Origin: Chrysogorgia sp. JL179-B06
Taxonomy: Eukaryota; Cnidaria; Anthozoa; Scleralcyonacea; Chrysogorgiidae
DNA: 64,000 nucleotides
Direction of reading: 5' to 3'
Assembly (NCBI GenBank): GCA_035772405.1
Contig: JAYKKM010000428.1
Span: 3,990,001-4,054,000 of the forward strand
Part shown: piece after piece, positions 42,908 to 53,132 of the stretch
Position numbering within the stretch: the first letter of the stretch is position 1
Layout of the letters: the number at the start of each line of letters is the position of its first letter
Translations under genes and position numbers: made by a program
Notes under the pieces: model-generated
Seen by the model: the letters and a program-made list of their open reading frames with translations, nothing else
Database searches by the model: none
Told to the model about the DNA's origin: nothing

Positions 42908-44519
42908 CTAAAGGTGATTGAAAGATATAGAAATGCACATAATACCATGAGAAATGATACAAATTGAACTCATTTAGGGTCCTATTATAATATGTACTTC
43001 ACACATTAAATACTGAATAGTTATACTCTGCATATTCTTGCACATGAAAAATGGTTTGTGGCAACATTGGCAAATGTCAGTAATGTACACATAAAATATG
43101 TGATTGGATTTCTGGCACATTTACTAGGCTTTTGTTCATTACACAACTTGTAATGAATGGCTGCTGTACAAATAAATTCAACAGCTCATTAGTTTATTAC
43201 ATACTGTAAGTGGTCACAACACTTTTAAAACAAGTAAAATAGTACCCTGTACCTATCCTACCCCTTCATGGGTTAACCATCAGCATTTAACCCACTAAGA
43301 GACAGGCATGCCTCTCATACAATTGCCCGGTGTTCTCTTAGGCACAGCAGTGAAATGAAGCAATGCATTGGCCACAACCCATTTCATGAGGGGTTGTAGG
43401 TTTCACAATTCATTAAATATCAAATATAGTGATATAGTGCTTTCTATTATTATTTTCTATTATTATTTTCCAGCATAGTGCTTTCTATTCTTTAAAACAA
43501 GTGAAATTGTCTGTTGTGAGCCAACAGACATTATAGTCTTATAGGCAAATCATATCACTATATCTATTCTGTTAGAGAGATTCTCTGCTAACACTTGGTC
43601 AATTGCAATCATTTCTTCTGCAGCTTGTTTATACAGTATACTGTATTAGTATATTCTTCAAAGGCTTGTGGGCCTGGCCCTGTTAACTCATTAAGGGGCA
43701 AGCAGGCATCAGGGCTCTTCACTGTGCTGAATAAAATTGTCTGACACTATTAAAAGTACCAGATAAAAAAAACCAATCGCATCCATGTATTGCACTAAAT
43801 AGGAAACTCAGTCAACTTCACTTGTACTATTCTGGTACGATGCATCAAATGCTTTTCATCAGCATGCAGTTGTCATAATTAAATAATTATACATGTAGGA
43901 CTAGGTAGACTGAAGGTAGTTCAATCAGACAAATTTAAGCTGCCAAATGGCTGAGCTCAGCCTGCTGAGCATTCGCCAAGAATAGAATAAGATAGTAATG
44001 TACATGTACTGTAGCTAGAGATTTGGACTAGTGAGAGTCAATTGATTTGTCAATGAATAGTCGATTGTGATTTGACTGCAGAAATTCCATTTCCCACTAA
44101 TAAATTCATAATGTAGTACATGTAGTTTATAGTTTAGTCTAATCTATAAACTACATGTACTACATTATGAATTTAATAAACACCACAGCACTAGCAAAGG
44201 GCAGGCAACAGAGTTGTGTAATACTGTAAAGAACACGGCTAAAAACCATGGTTTTTAGCTCATGTGTAGTACGATAAGACTGTCCTGTGAAAGTGGAAGG
44301 CCCCCAATCACTGCACTGTGCACAGGCACATTGGTTAAATATATTAAATGATTTAAAAAATAGTAACTCGTTCTCAGCGACACTGACTCACTGATAAGTT
44401 AAATTAATCCAATTTCATCACAACAAACACAATAACGGACTCATTAGCATATCAAGTACTGCATATCACTAGTCCCATATGACAAACTGTTTATTATTCA
44501 TGAGCTACTAACGCTTACC
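42908..44519 (-). other. Predicted 1.6-kb intron of the OTU-hAT gene
   Basis: Donor GTAAGC (after AG, at 44519) and acceptor TCAATCACCTTTAG. Exon 1 ends with two bases of a codon and exon 2 starts with one, together giving an Arg codon just before TTGDGNC. The intron has no ORF of note and contains a 32-bp perfect hairpin at 44101-44175. Confidence 0.75.
44101..44175. repeat. Perfect 32-bp stem, 11-nt loop hairpin in the intron
   Basis: 44101-44132 and 44144-44175 are exact reverse complements (TAAATTCATAATGTAGTACA ...). Confidence 0.9.
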
Positions 44520-44742
44520 TCACTGGCGCATGACTCGAAGATCGTCGCTCCTGGCTGCGCGGGAACTGTAACTTCGCGAAGTTGCACAGATAAACACTTG
44601 CATCCTTATTTTTATCAAATAGTCTCGTAAGACGGTTCTCACAGTGACGCTTAAGAGAAGATAATTTATCGGCCTTCTCCTCTGGAGAGTAATTTCCATC
44701 CAAGACGCGCAACAGTTCTTCCAAAACGTTGTTGACCGCCAT
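44520..44742 (-). CDS. OTU-hAT transposase, first exon
   Basis: ATG at 44740-44742, MAVNNVLEELLRVLDGNYSP then EEKADKLSSLKRHC and ENRLTRLFDKNKD. 74 codons plus two bases to the donor. It is charged and probably helical, with no named domain. The phase match with the OTU exon is the main evidence that it belongs to the gene. Sequence upstream (44743-45000) holds repeated ACTGTAGC motifs and would contain the promoter. Confidence 0.65.
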
Positions 44743-45357
44743 GGTGAAAGAGATCTCGCAATCTTATTATTAGATCACATCATAGTCCAAATGTAGATTG
44801 ACGATCGGAAAATGTTTGGCTACAGTCAACTGTAGCGGAAGTGAGCGAAATGGAGCAAAACGTGATCAAAATCCAACATTTTGATTGGTTGGCTACAGTC
44901 AACTGTAGCGGCTACAGTCTAAATTTAGCACAACTGTAGCCGTCGTAGCTTTATCGTGAACACATCGCCTCCTAGCAACGTGACCGAAAGCGCCTTGTGC
45001 GCGATGCTACAACATTTCACACCAGAAAACCTTTGCTGGCGGGCAAAACCTGCGGGTTCGTGCAGGAAAACTTGCGGGACGGTTCGTTGCACGGAAACTC
45101 ACGAAAAACGAGCTAAAAACGTCGGCAGATTTATTCCCCCCCCCCCCCCCCCCCCCCCCCGCCCCCCCCCCCCCCGACCCCCCCCCCCCCCCCCCCCAAC
45201 CAACCTAATGCCCCAAAATATGACATTGAGCAGATATCGAGCTCATCGACAACTGTTTTATATTTTTGAAATTTTAATTAAATTCAAAAAATATTATTTT
45301 GCTGGAAAATCTGACTGTAGCATACGCTACAGTTGCTACAGTCTAGATCCGCCCCTG
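44743..45357. promoter_or_regulatory. hAT subterminal region with repeated ACTGTAGC motifs
   Basis: GGCTACAGTCAACTGTAGCG occurs near 44818 and 44890 and single ACTGTAGC/GCTACAGT motifs near 44910, 44935, 45315, 45326 and 45335. The left end of the element also has GACTGTAGCG (35672). Such clusters are typical of transposase-binding sites. A long C-rich run lies at 45137-45197. Confidence 0.55.
45137..45197 (+). repeat. Poly-C tract
   Basis: About 60 bp of C broken only by single G or GA. The Pro-rich ORF over it (44956-45381) is an artefact. Confidence 0.95.
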
Positions 45358-45870
45358 CTTACCAAACATAAATTGGAATGACTCAAGTATACTATCTACT
45401 CCCCAATATGGACAGGAAGTAAACCAAGCATTGCTTAAAATATCACAGGATCAATAATGCACCTACTCGAGGAAAAAACATTCTCGACCTTTTTTTCACT
45501 ACTAACCCTCAATTAGTTGACAGCATGGATATAACTGATGGAATGAGCGACCATGACATAGTAATTACGACTATCAACACGAAGGCTAATCTGATTCGCA
45601 TAAGCATTTAGGTTTAACCTTACAAAGTAATCTCTCTTGGAAACAACAAGTGATGCGCATTCATTCTAAGGCTTCGACATGTTTAAATACGTTGAAGGCT
45701 TTGAAATTTAGAGTTGAAAGGCAAACCCTTGAGACTTATATTTAAGATAAATCGAATAATTATATATATGCGTGTGGGTATCCTAATGAATCAGCTTTGC
45801 ACTATTTCCTTGCGTGTCCCCGATATGCTGCTCATAGATCTTTATTTTTATATTCTACTGTGCAAATCTT
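45358..45870 (+). pseudogene. LINE fragment right of the hAT insertion: EN end joined to RT thumb and tail
   Basis: Continues the EN domain in frame after CTTACC: NINWNDSSILS, then TRGKNILDLFFTTNPQ and DGMSDHDIVITTI (S-D-H histidine). Near 45600 the sequence jumps to the region after RT: HLGLTLQSNLSWKQQVMRI and KASTCLNTLKALKF, then CGYPNESALHYFLACPRYAA, a C-terminal Cys/His cluster seen in some LINEs. The whole RT core is deleted. Stops and shifts throughout. Confidence 0.7.
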
Positions 45871-46117
45871 GGGAAACACCTGGACAACCTGGACAAAGAT
45901 GGGAAACACCTGATGGCGGGGCGAACACGTCTGTTTTGTCGCTCTGTAGTGTTTTATCTTTTTATATTCATAATTTTCTGCTGTTCTACAAACAAATCAT
46001 AAAACTGATGTCTAAGAGTCTTGGCTTGGGTTTTCAATCGCTTGCTGTGTCTAGAAACGTTTCTGCCGTTTCTAATTAAAAGCTGAAAGTTGCCAAGTTG
46101 AAATAATCGACTATACA
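45871..46117. other. No recognisable gene
   Basis: Includes a short duplication of GGGAAACACCTG (about 45870 and 45900). May hold the 5' UTR of the next LINE. Confidence 0.45.
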
Positions 46118-46877
46118 ATGGCCGTTCCGTTTGGCTTGAAGGTATCTCGTTCGCTCAGGATTTTCAAGCTATTCTTGGCTATACAGCTTGTTCTTCTTTC
46201 TGGAGACGTAATGTTAAACCCTGGCCCACAAAGCAATGTATCTTTCTGTTCTTTGGACCGATCTGGTGTCTATGACGAAAGTTTTTCATCTCCGAGGACA
46301 GTGAAAGCGAAGGCGAAGGTCAATTCAACACTTCAGAGAGTTTGCCACACGGCGGACCAAGTAAAGGCATACGAATTTGTCATTGGAACGTTAACCATTT
46401 AACCTCGTCTAAGTTCGATCAAATTAAACTGTTTTTGAAAGACAGAGATGGAAAACCGCAAGTTGATGTCCTATGGCTGAATGAAACTTTTTAAAGTCTG
46501 TCCCGGACTCTTTTTACTCTATCCCTGGATTTACGATCTTTAGACGGGGGATAGGCGAACAAAGAATGGCGGTGGGGTCTAATTAGCTTTCGTTACGGAT
46601 GAATTGTGCCTAGAGGTTGCTCCTTTCAAATCGAAAAGATACCTCCGTCTTCTACTAAAGCTGACGATATCGCTCTTGAAAATAATATTGAAAAGCTGAC
46701 CTATTGAATAAAGAGATTATCTTGGCTGGAGATTTCAATATTGCATGACACCACAAATCCCGAGACCTATAAGAAACATCGTTTATGCAAGAGTTTGGTC
46801 ACTATGAATTTCAAGCAGCTTGTTACCAAAACTATACCCGACCGGTGAGTGGTACGTGTCTAGATCATATTTATAAG
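46118..46877 (+). pseudogene. CR1-like LINE ORF2 start with 2A-like leader and EN domain (5' part)
   Basis: Begins MAVPFGLKVSRSLRIF, a hydrophobic stretch (KLFLAIQLVLLSG) and then DVMLNPGP at residues 30-37 (46205-46228), close to the 2A ribosome-skipping consensus D-V/I-E-x-N-P-G-P with Met in place of Glu. EN signatures follow in broken frames: VDVLWLNETF, LAGDFNI-like sequence near 46720 and GTCLDHIYK at 46855-46877. The ORF is then interrupted by stacked DNA elements and resumes at about 48584. 2A-like leaders are known in APE-type LINEs of echinoderms and other invertebrates. Confidence 0.75.
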
Positions 46878-46879
46878 TA

Positions 46880-47004
46880 ATAGCATAAAAAGAGGTGCAT
46901 TAGCTATTAAACGTCCCGCTCGATGAGGGTCATTTAGTAAATTTTACTAAATGACCCGAATCGAGCGGGACGTTTAATGGTTAATGCACCTCTTTTTATG
47001 CTAT
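46880..47004. mobile_element. 125-bp palindromic MITE
   Basis: TAGCATAAAAAGAGGTGCAT ... inverse ATGCACCTCTTTTTATGCTA. Arms of about 55 bp with centre TAAATTTTACTAAATGACCC. Confidence 0.85.
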
Positions 47005-47014
47005 TCCTTTTGTA

Positions 47015-48250
47015 CACCTTTTGCTAGTCATTAACGCAAAATATTCATTCATTAGTGCCGAGGGTTGGTTCAATAAAATCACTGTACATTCATTAACGCC
47101 ATACTAAACTTCATTAGCGCGGAGTAAACTTTCAATAACGCGTTTAATATATGCATGAACATTCAATAGTATCAAGGTACAATCTATAGCACCTTTGTAC
47201 ATTCGTGCGCACGGACTGTAACGTCAATAGCACGAACTGACAAACCATAACATTTATGGACAATCTATCGTTGAACATTAGACCATTTAACACTTTTAGA
47301 CCATTTAATATTCCATATATTCGTTTATTGAACACAGACAAACAATAGCATGGTGCTGAACAACATTAACAAACAAAGAACAATCATATATAATCTTGGA
47401 GAAAGACTGCGTGTTCGCACACAATGCAGCAAGGCATTTGAGGCCACAACAACATTTTTCCGTGTAAAACGTGTTTTGGAAAGCTTAAAAACTGTATAAA
47501 CGCAAGGTTTGACATCGCTTTTGGCCTAGTCGATAGCGAGCAAGACCTGCATGCCTCCAAGAAGACGCATTTCACTAGAACAACGCGAACGACTTGTCAG
47601 AGCTTTTGAGGACGAACACGAAGACTCCTCGCAGTGGCGGACACGATAGGAGTGAATAGATCAACTGCAAGGGGTATCGTAGCAAGATATGTGAGAGAAG
47701 GACGAATCGCAGAAAGACCGCGTGGTGGGCAAAACAACGTTCGCGTTGATGAAGAAATGAAAGAATGTCTGAGTGATATCGTCAACGAAAATTGCCTTCT
47801 GACACTGGCACAAATTATTTTTATTTACATGTACACAGTACATTTTTATTTCTTTACAGAGTGTGCGAACACGCAGTCTTTCTCCAAGATTATATAATAT
47901 GATTGTTCTTTGTTTGTTAATGTTGTATTGTTTGTGTTAAATGCCTCTAATGAATTTTAGGGATTATGGACATTATGCTAATGAAGTCCATGTTCAACGA
48001 TAGATTGCCATAAATGTTATGGTTTGTCAGTTCGTGCTATTGACGTTACAGTCCGTGCGCACGAATGTCCAAAGGTGCTATAGATTGTACCTTGACTATT
48101 GAATGTTCATGCATATATTAAACGCGTTATTGAAAGTTTACTCCGCGCTAATGAAGTTTAGTATGGCGTTAATGAATGTACAGTGATTTTATTGAACCAA
48201 CCCTCGGCACTAATGAATGAATATTTTGCGTTAATGACTAGCAAAAGGTG
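47015..48250. mobile_element. 1.2-kb IS630/Tc1-type element with about 400-bp TIRs, TA duplication
   Basis: TIR start CACCTTTTGCTAGTCATTAA at 47015 and inverse ending 48250, flanked by TA (47013-47014, 48251-48252). The arms extend to about 47420 and 47855. They are studded with ATTAACGC/ATTAGTGC-type motifs. The interior keeps a partial transposase gene. Confidence 0.9.
47551..47817 (+). pseudogene. IS630/Tc1-like transposase, DNA-binding N-terminus
   Basis: MPPRRRISLEQRERLVRAFE then, after a single missing base near 47628, VADTIGVNRSTARGIVARYV and REGRIAERPRGGQNNVRVDE. This is the helix-turn-helix plus the GRPRGG-like linker of Tc1/IS630 transposases. The coding match ends at LTLAQI; the DDE catalytic domain is gone. 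Confidence 0.8.
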
Positions 48251-48254
48251 TAAT

Positions 48255-48470
48255 ACTGTATAATGTTTGCGGGTATTTATTTTGTTCTTTCGTAATCGTA
48301 CCTCCGTTGGCGTCAAACCGGGTATGATTGGTTCTAATCAGACCTGGTTTGCCGTCAACGGAGGTACATGTACGATTAGCAAAAATGGATATAATGAGGT
48401 ATATTAATTAGTTGTTAATGGCCCTGTGAGAACAAAAGAAATACCCGCAAAAGAAATACATTATATTATC
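48255..48470. mobile_element. MITE with GTTTGCGGGTATTTATTTTG arms
   Basis: TACTGTATAATGTTTGCGGG and its approximate inverse CCCGCAAAAGAAATACATTA border an inner inverted pair CGTACCTCCGTTG / CAACGGAGGTAC. Confidence 0.7.
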
Positions 48471-48477
48471 TAAGGCC

Positions 48478-48575
48478 CGGCAAACGTCGAACTTTTCATG
48501 AGTCGAACTCAATGTAAATTAGGAAACTCTTTTGTTTAAGTTCATTTGCATTGAGTTCGACTCATGAAATGTTCG
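48478..48575. mobile_element. Small MITE with ATGAGTCGAACTCAATG arms
   Basis: AAACGTCGAACTTTTCATGA then GTCGAACTCAATG, inverted at the right as CATTGAGTTCGACTCATGAA then ATGTTCGACGTTT. Loop about 30 bp. Confidence 0.8.
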
Positions 48576-49569
48576 ACGTTTGACCTTACTAACAATCCTC
48601 AGCATATTCATAACATTGTTTGCGCTAATATTGGTCTCTCGGATCATCTACCAGTTTTTGCAGTAAGACAGTATAGTCGTAATAACGAGCGGGTCCACCA
48701 ACAAAAGGGTCATGTTTATATTAAATATCGTAATATGAAGGTTTTCAATGAGGAACAGTTTAAACGTACACTCCAAGAAACTCCATGGGACTCTGTCTTC
48801 ATTTTTGAGGATATTGACGATATACTCAGCGCTTGGGAATCATTGTTTAATGATGCATTGGACTTGAATTGTCCTTGGCGAGATGAACGAGTTAAACAGG
48901 CAAACAAATCGCCTTGGTTTGATAGCACTGTTATTAAGCAATTGAATAAAAGGGACGCGCTTTTGAAAATTGCTAGAAGGTCAAATAATGCGGTGGATTG
49001 GGAAAACTATAGAGTACTGTAGCTCGGAATAAAGCAGTTTCCCTATAGTATTGAGAACAGCAAAGTCGCGATTTTTTACAACCACTTTCGAGGAAAATAA
49101 AAATAACCCCAAGGGAATTTGGAAAACGATCAAATCGCTTATTCGTGACAATAAACTAATAAGTAACCTAAGAAATAATAAGCAAGATTTGAATAACAGT
49201 GAGGAAATGGCTGAAGCATTTAATCTACATTTCTCAACAATCGCAGACCGGCTGAGAACATTGATTCCTAACATTCCGTTTGATATTTCTATATAAGTTG
49301 AGTAATTTTGTAAGATCTCGCAAAGATGAAAGTGTTGTGTTCTCCATACCACAATTATGGAAGCTGATGTCATTGGTTTTCTTTTGAAAATGGATTCCAA
49401 CAAATCCACTGGTATCGATGGGATTAGCTCTCGAATGCTCAAGTTAGCTGCTCGATTATCGCACCATCGATTGCAAAGTTGATTAACCTTTCATTCTCAT
49501 TAAATGTGTTTCCAGAACACTGGAAAACTGCAAGGATAACTCCAATTTTCAAAAATGGTGACCAGGTCA

Positions 49570-49928
49570 GAGAACCTTTAGATATAGGACTACAAAAATT
49601 TGGAACGATTTGGAAACTAATTTTAAACATATCGTTACGTTATATGATTTTAAGAAAAAACTTAAATCACATATGCTTAATTTGCATCATTCGATTTAGT
49701 AATTTGTTATTCTATTATAATTGTTGTAAATTGATTCTTAAACGGCCTTTGATCATTCCATAATCCTAAAATTAATAATATGTATAATGTAACTTTTAAT
49801 CAAAATTTTAAATTTGTAATTTTAATACTGTAAGCTTATTCTTACATTTTTAACTCATTGTAATTCACTGCTGAAAAGCCTGTGAAGGAGCATTTGAATA
49901 AAGTATGTATGTATGTATGTATGTATGT
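49570..49928 (+). mobile_element. 5'-truncated LINE 3' end with (ATGT)n tail, inserted in RT
   Basis: Reads RTTKIWNDLETNFKHIVTLY then DFKKKLKSHMLNLHHSI and stop, the extreme C-terminus of a related LINE, followed by a 3' UTR and a GTATGTATGT tail (49903-49928). The host LINE frame rejoins across it (NGDQ to TNYRP). Confidence 0.8.
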
Positions 49929-50111
49929 TACAAACTATCGTCCAATTTCTATGCTACCTATATTGAGAGACACGTTAATAACGCGCTTTATCGGTTCTTA
50001 TGCGAAAACGACTTAATCTATCCCAGACAATCGGGCTTTCGCACAAAGCATAGTACAGAAACAGTGTTGATCAAGATTATTGATGATCTCTTTTTTAACC
50101 TTGACAACAAT

Positions 50112-50290
50112 AGCGCTCCGTCGAGATGACGTCAGTACCGATGTTTGTCCGCTTTTACCCATAATTATTGCGGCCATAACAAAAGAAATAGCTCATTTGC
50201 AATCATTTGTGAGTCAAATTTGGTTTGTTTGTCCGCTTTTTGAGCTATTAATAGCAGCCAGACTCTACGCTATTGCGTCAGCGGAATCGC
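50112..50290. other. Unexplained 180-bp segment inside LINE RT
   Basis: Separates LDNN from GMVMVDYRKAFD in the RT palm where related elements are contiguous. Contains TTTGTCCGCTTTT twice (about 50141 and 50228). No TIRs or duplication identified. Confidence 0.45.
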
Positions 50291-51515
50291 CGGAATGGTT
50301 ATGGTAGATTATCGCAAAGCGTTCGACATGATGGATCATACCTTGTTATTAAAGAAACTTGAAGTGAAACTTAGTGAAGGACTCATTAAGGAATCCCTTG
50401 TTTGGTTTATCTTTTACTTGAAGGATAGGCGGCAATTTGTTAAGTTAGGCGATAAACAGTCAGATATTGCATTTGTTCATCATGGTATCCCCCCAGAGTT
50501 CCATACTTGGTCCCTTGTTGTTTGTCATCTTTGTTAACGATTTGCAACTATATGTGACTTCATCAAAAATTGATTTGTATGCTGATGATACAACGTTGAC
50601 CTCATCTATGAATTATTGTTCAATTGGAAAGTTGCAGGACACCCTAAACTCTTCGATTGCCGAAGTTGAGGAATGGGCAAAACCATTGCTATACTTATCA
50701 CTGGTAAGCGTTCTTCTTTAAGGATCCGAACTTGAACTTGTAACCCAGCGTCAATTAAGCTATATTGGGACTAGAAATAGTAAAATACACCATGACCTTT
50801 CGTTTAATTCCCACGTCGAGAAACTTTGCAAAAAACTATCTCAGCAAATTGGTATATTGAAGAAAATAAGATTTTGCCTATCCATGAAACAAAGGCTATT
50901 ATATTATCATGCTATATGATAAAATCTGTCTTAAATTATGTTAGTAGTTACAGTTTGGATAAGCTGTAATAAAGAGAATTTAGGTCAAGTCTTAAAGCTG
51001 CAAAAAAAGCGGCAAGAGTAATCTGTAACGCCAATAATCAGGCCTCTTTTTTTAATAGTCAACAATGGATTCCCTTTATGAAGACGCGAAAATAGCGAAA
51101 TGTTGTCTAGCTTATAAACGTATCAAGGACAAAGTTCCAATATATATCGAAGATTTTCTAAAGCTCAACAGTGAACGACATACTGGTACCACCAGGTACA
51201 GCAATATTAATTTCATTTGCCCCAGGTAATCGTGTGAGCGAAGGCGGAAAGACGTTTGCAGTTACTACCTGCAAACTATGGAACAGTTTAAATTTAGATC
51301 TTAGAAACTCTGTATCATTAAGAGCTTTTAGAAACAATTATTGGAATACTATTTTCATCGAACAGCAGAAACTACATAATTTTATTGTGTAACTTGTTTT
51401 AATTAATTAATTCATATGTATATTTCATGTAACTTATTTCATACTTTTAGATTGAGGGCCACAAGTTTATTAGTTTGTAACTATTCCGTGCTACGAGTTA
51501 ATAATAATAACAACA

Positions 51516-52484
51516 ACCAGTAGTGAATTAAAAAAGCTGAATTAAAAAGATTACAGCTGTTCAAAAGTATATTCTAAACACTGATCGCTTTTCTCAAGCT
51601 ACTGGTTGACCTATTTATTTTCGTTAGTGTGTACGTGCTTACTACTTTTTAATGACAACCTCTCCCAGGCACGAAATATGTATTTTATTATATCATGTGA
51701 GAGCCCATGATAAGCCTTCATTGGAGCTTTTGGCTCAAACATGAAGTCCAAATATGTTTAAATACAAAAAAGTTTCATTATAATATTTGGCATACTTATA
51801 ATGACATTATTAATTACCCGATAAGGTATACGCTTGCATTCGTTCATCTCCTTCTTAACCCCACAGGTGTCCATTCATGGACAAGGTTTGCCCGTAACTT
51901 TCTTCTCGATGAATGGCACGTGTTTATTAAAACTCTCCAAAAGTACTCATTTAACATATTCCGTGCTTCACTAGGGGATCTGATACAAAAAAAAACTTGT
52001 AGGTCTTACACATGCTGCTTGGATTGTACCTTCGGTAATCACAACATAATATTTTTTTTCCTTGCCTTAAATTTCACGTTATTTATTTTTCGACGAAGAA
52101 ACCTATCATATCATGGTCGCTCAAACCACTTGGAACCATAACTACAGTACGTCAATTAGATTTGTCGATGCAATAATATCAATAAGTGACTTGCTGTGCG
52201 ATGTTATTCTTGTCGGTGAAAAAACCATTGACATATTTGTTTGACAAAATTGACAGAGTTCTTAGCTCCCTATCGACATTTTTATTAAGAAAATCGCAGT
52301 TCATATCTCCCATGGTAACCGATCCCTTGGTATCTGCCATATCATCTTTGATTTATGTCCCAACACCTCCGCCAAATCCAGTCGTCGCTTGATTGCTAAT
52401 CCAGTCGTCGCTTGCTAGGTGTAGCTTGAATACATAATTCTCCTTGAATCTCTGCAATCCCAAAATGGTGTTTTTAATACTATT
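51516..52484. other. No recognisable gene
   Basis: AT-rich. The ORF 51707-52141 (144 codons) is Phe/Leu/His-rich with no motif; I regard it as chance. Confidence 0.45.
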
Positions 52485-52752
52485 ACTATGACCGTGACCA
52501 TGACTGACCATGACTGTGACTGTGACCGTGACCATGAGCATGAGCATGAGTATGACCATGAGTATGAGCATGAGTATGACCATGAGCATGAGTATGACCA
52601 TGAGCATGACCATGAGCATGACCATGAGCATGAGTATGACCATGAGCATGAGTATGACCATGAGCATGAGTATGACCATGAGCATGAGCATGAGCATTAC
52701 CATGAGCATGAGCATGACCATGACCATGACCGTGACCATGACCGTGATTCAT
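52485..52752. repeat. Hexanucleotide array (CATGAG/CATGAC/TATGAC)n
   Basis: About 270 bp of 6-bp units based on ATGAGC and ATGACC. Because the unit length is divisible by three, three overlapping plus/minus reading frames stay open (His-Gly/His-Ala, Glu-His-Asp, Met-Ser-Met); none is a gene. Confidence 0.95.
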
Positions 52753-52890
52753 TATCTTATGCATGACAAAATTACTGTATTCTGATTGGTCAAAAATTGC
52801 TATTTTCCTAAAACAAATAAAACGACTTTCAAACAGCTGAATTTATTCTGTCAACGCAAATAGGATAAGCAGCACTCAAAACTAGTTAAG

Positions 52891-52914
52891 TGGAAGGGGG
52901 GGGGGGGGGGGGGG
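52891..52914 (+). repeat. Poly-G tract
   Basis: About 22-24 consecutive G. Confidence 0.95.
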
Positions 52915-53000
52915 AGTGGCAGACGTAATTTTGTCATGTATCATAACAAACAAGTAATCACTTACACTACTCGTGATTTTGAAAGATTTGCCAAAAAACA

Positions 53001-53056
53001 TCACTCGTAATGTAAATCTTTAATTTGTGCAATTAAAGATTTACATTACGAGTGAT
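53001..53056. repeat. Perfect hairpin, 24-bp stem
   Basis: TCACTCGTAATGTAAATCTT plus TAAT and the exact inverse, with a loop of about 8 nt; immediately followed by ATTATT/ATCATC repeats. Confidence 0.9.
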
Positions 53057-53074
53057 ACTATTATTAGTATTACT

Positions 53075-53131
<57 letters not shown>
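53075..53131 (+). repeat. (ATC)n microsatellite
   Basis: Uninterrupted ATC repeats directly upstream of a LINE fragment. Confidence 0.95.

Positions 53132-53132
<1 letters not shown>

Larger units (their letters stand above)
35637..45357 (-). mobile_element. 9.7-kb hAT transposon encoding an OTU-hAT transposase
   Basis: Perfect 15-bp TIRs CAGGGGCGGATCTAG (35637-35651 and inverse 45343-45357). Flanking CTTACC on both sides (35631-35636, 45358-45363) extends to GCTTACCC/GCTTACCA, consistent with an 8-bp hAT duplication with one change. Subterminal ACTGTAGC motifs are present at both ends. The gene is on the minus strand. The left 2 kb is mostly tandem array. Confidence 0.9.
48576..51515 (+). 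pseudogene. CR1-like LINE ORF2 (rest of EN, RT, C-terminus), same element as 46118
   Basis: Resumes with TNNPQHIHN and IGLSDHLPVFAVRQY (EN histidine) and stays open to 49022. Linker GIWKTIKSLIRDNKLIS. RT fingers GFLLKMDSNKSTGIDGISSR and HWKTARITPIFKNGDQ (ending about 49565). After a LINE insertion: NYRPISML and SGFRTKHSTETVL. Motif A MVDYRKAFDMMDHTLLLKKL (50298-50357); motif B region [12 protein letters not shown] is shifted by an extra C in a CCCCCC run; motif C is intact as [10 protein letters not shown] (50573). The thumb and tail to about 51390 contain many stops. The 3' UTR ends near 51515. Confidence 0.85.

Noticed and set aside
44956..45381. Proline-rich 141-codon ORF
   Set aside because: Translation of a poly-C tract in the subterminal region of the hAT element.
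51707..52141. 144-codon ORF as a gene
   Set aside because: Composition follows AT-rich DNA (Phe, Leu, Ile, Asn), no domain, no partner exons.
52486..52785. His/Gly-rich, Glu/His/Asp-rich and Met/Ser-rich ORFs on both strands
   Set aside because: All arise from one hexanucleotide array whose period keeps several frames open; no start context, no unique sequence.
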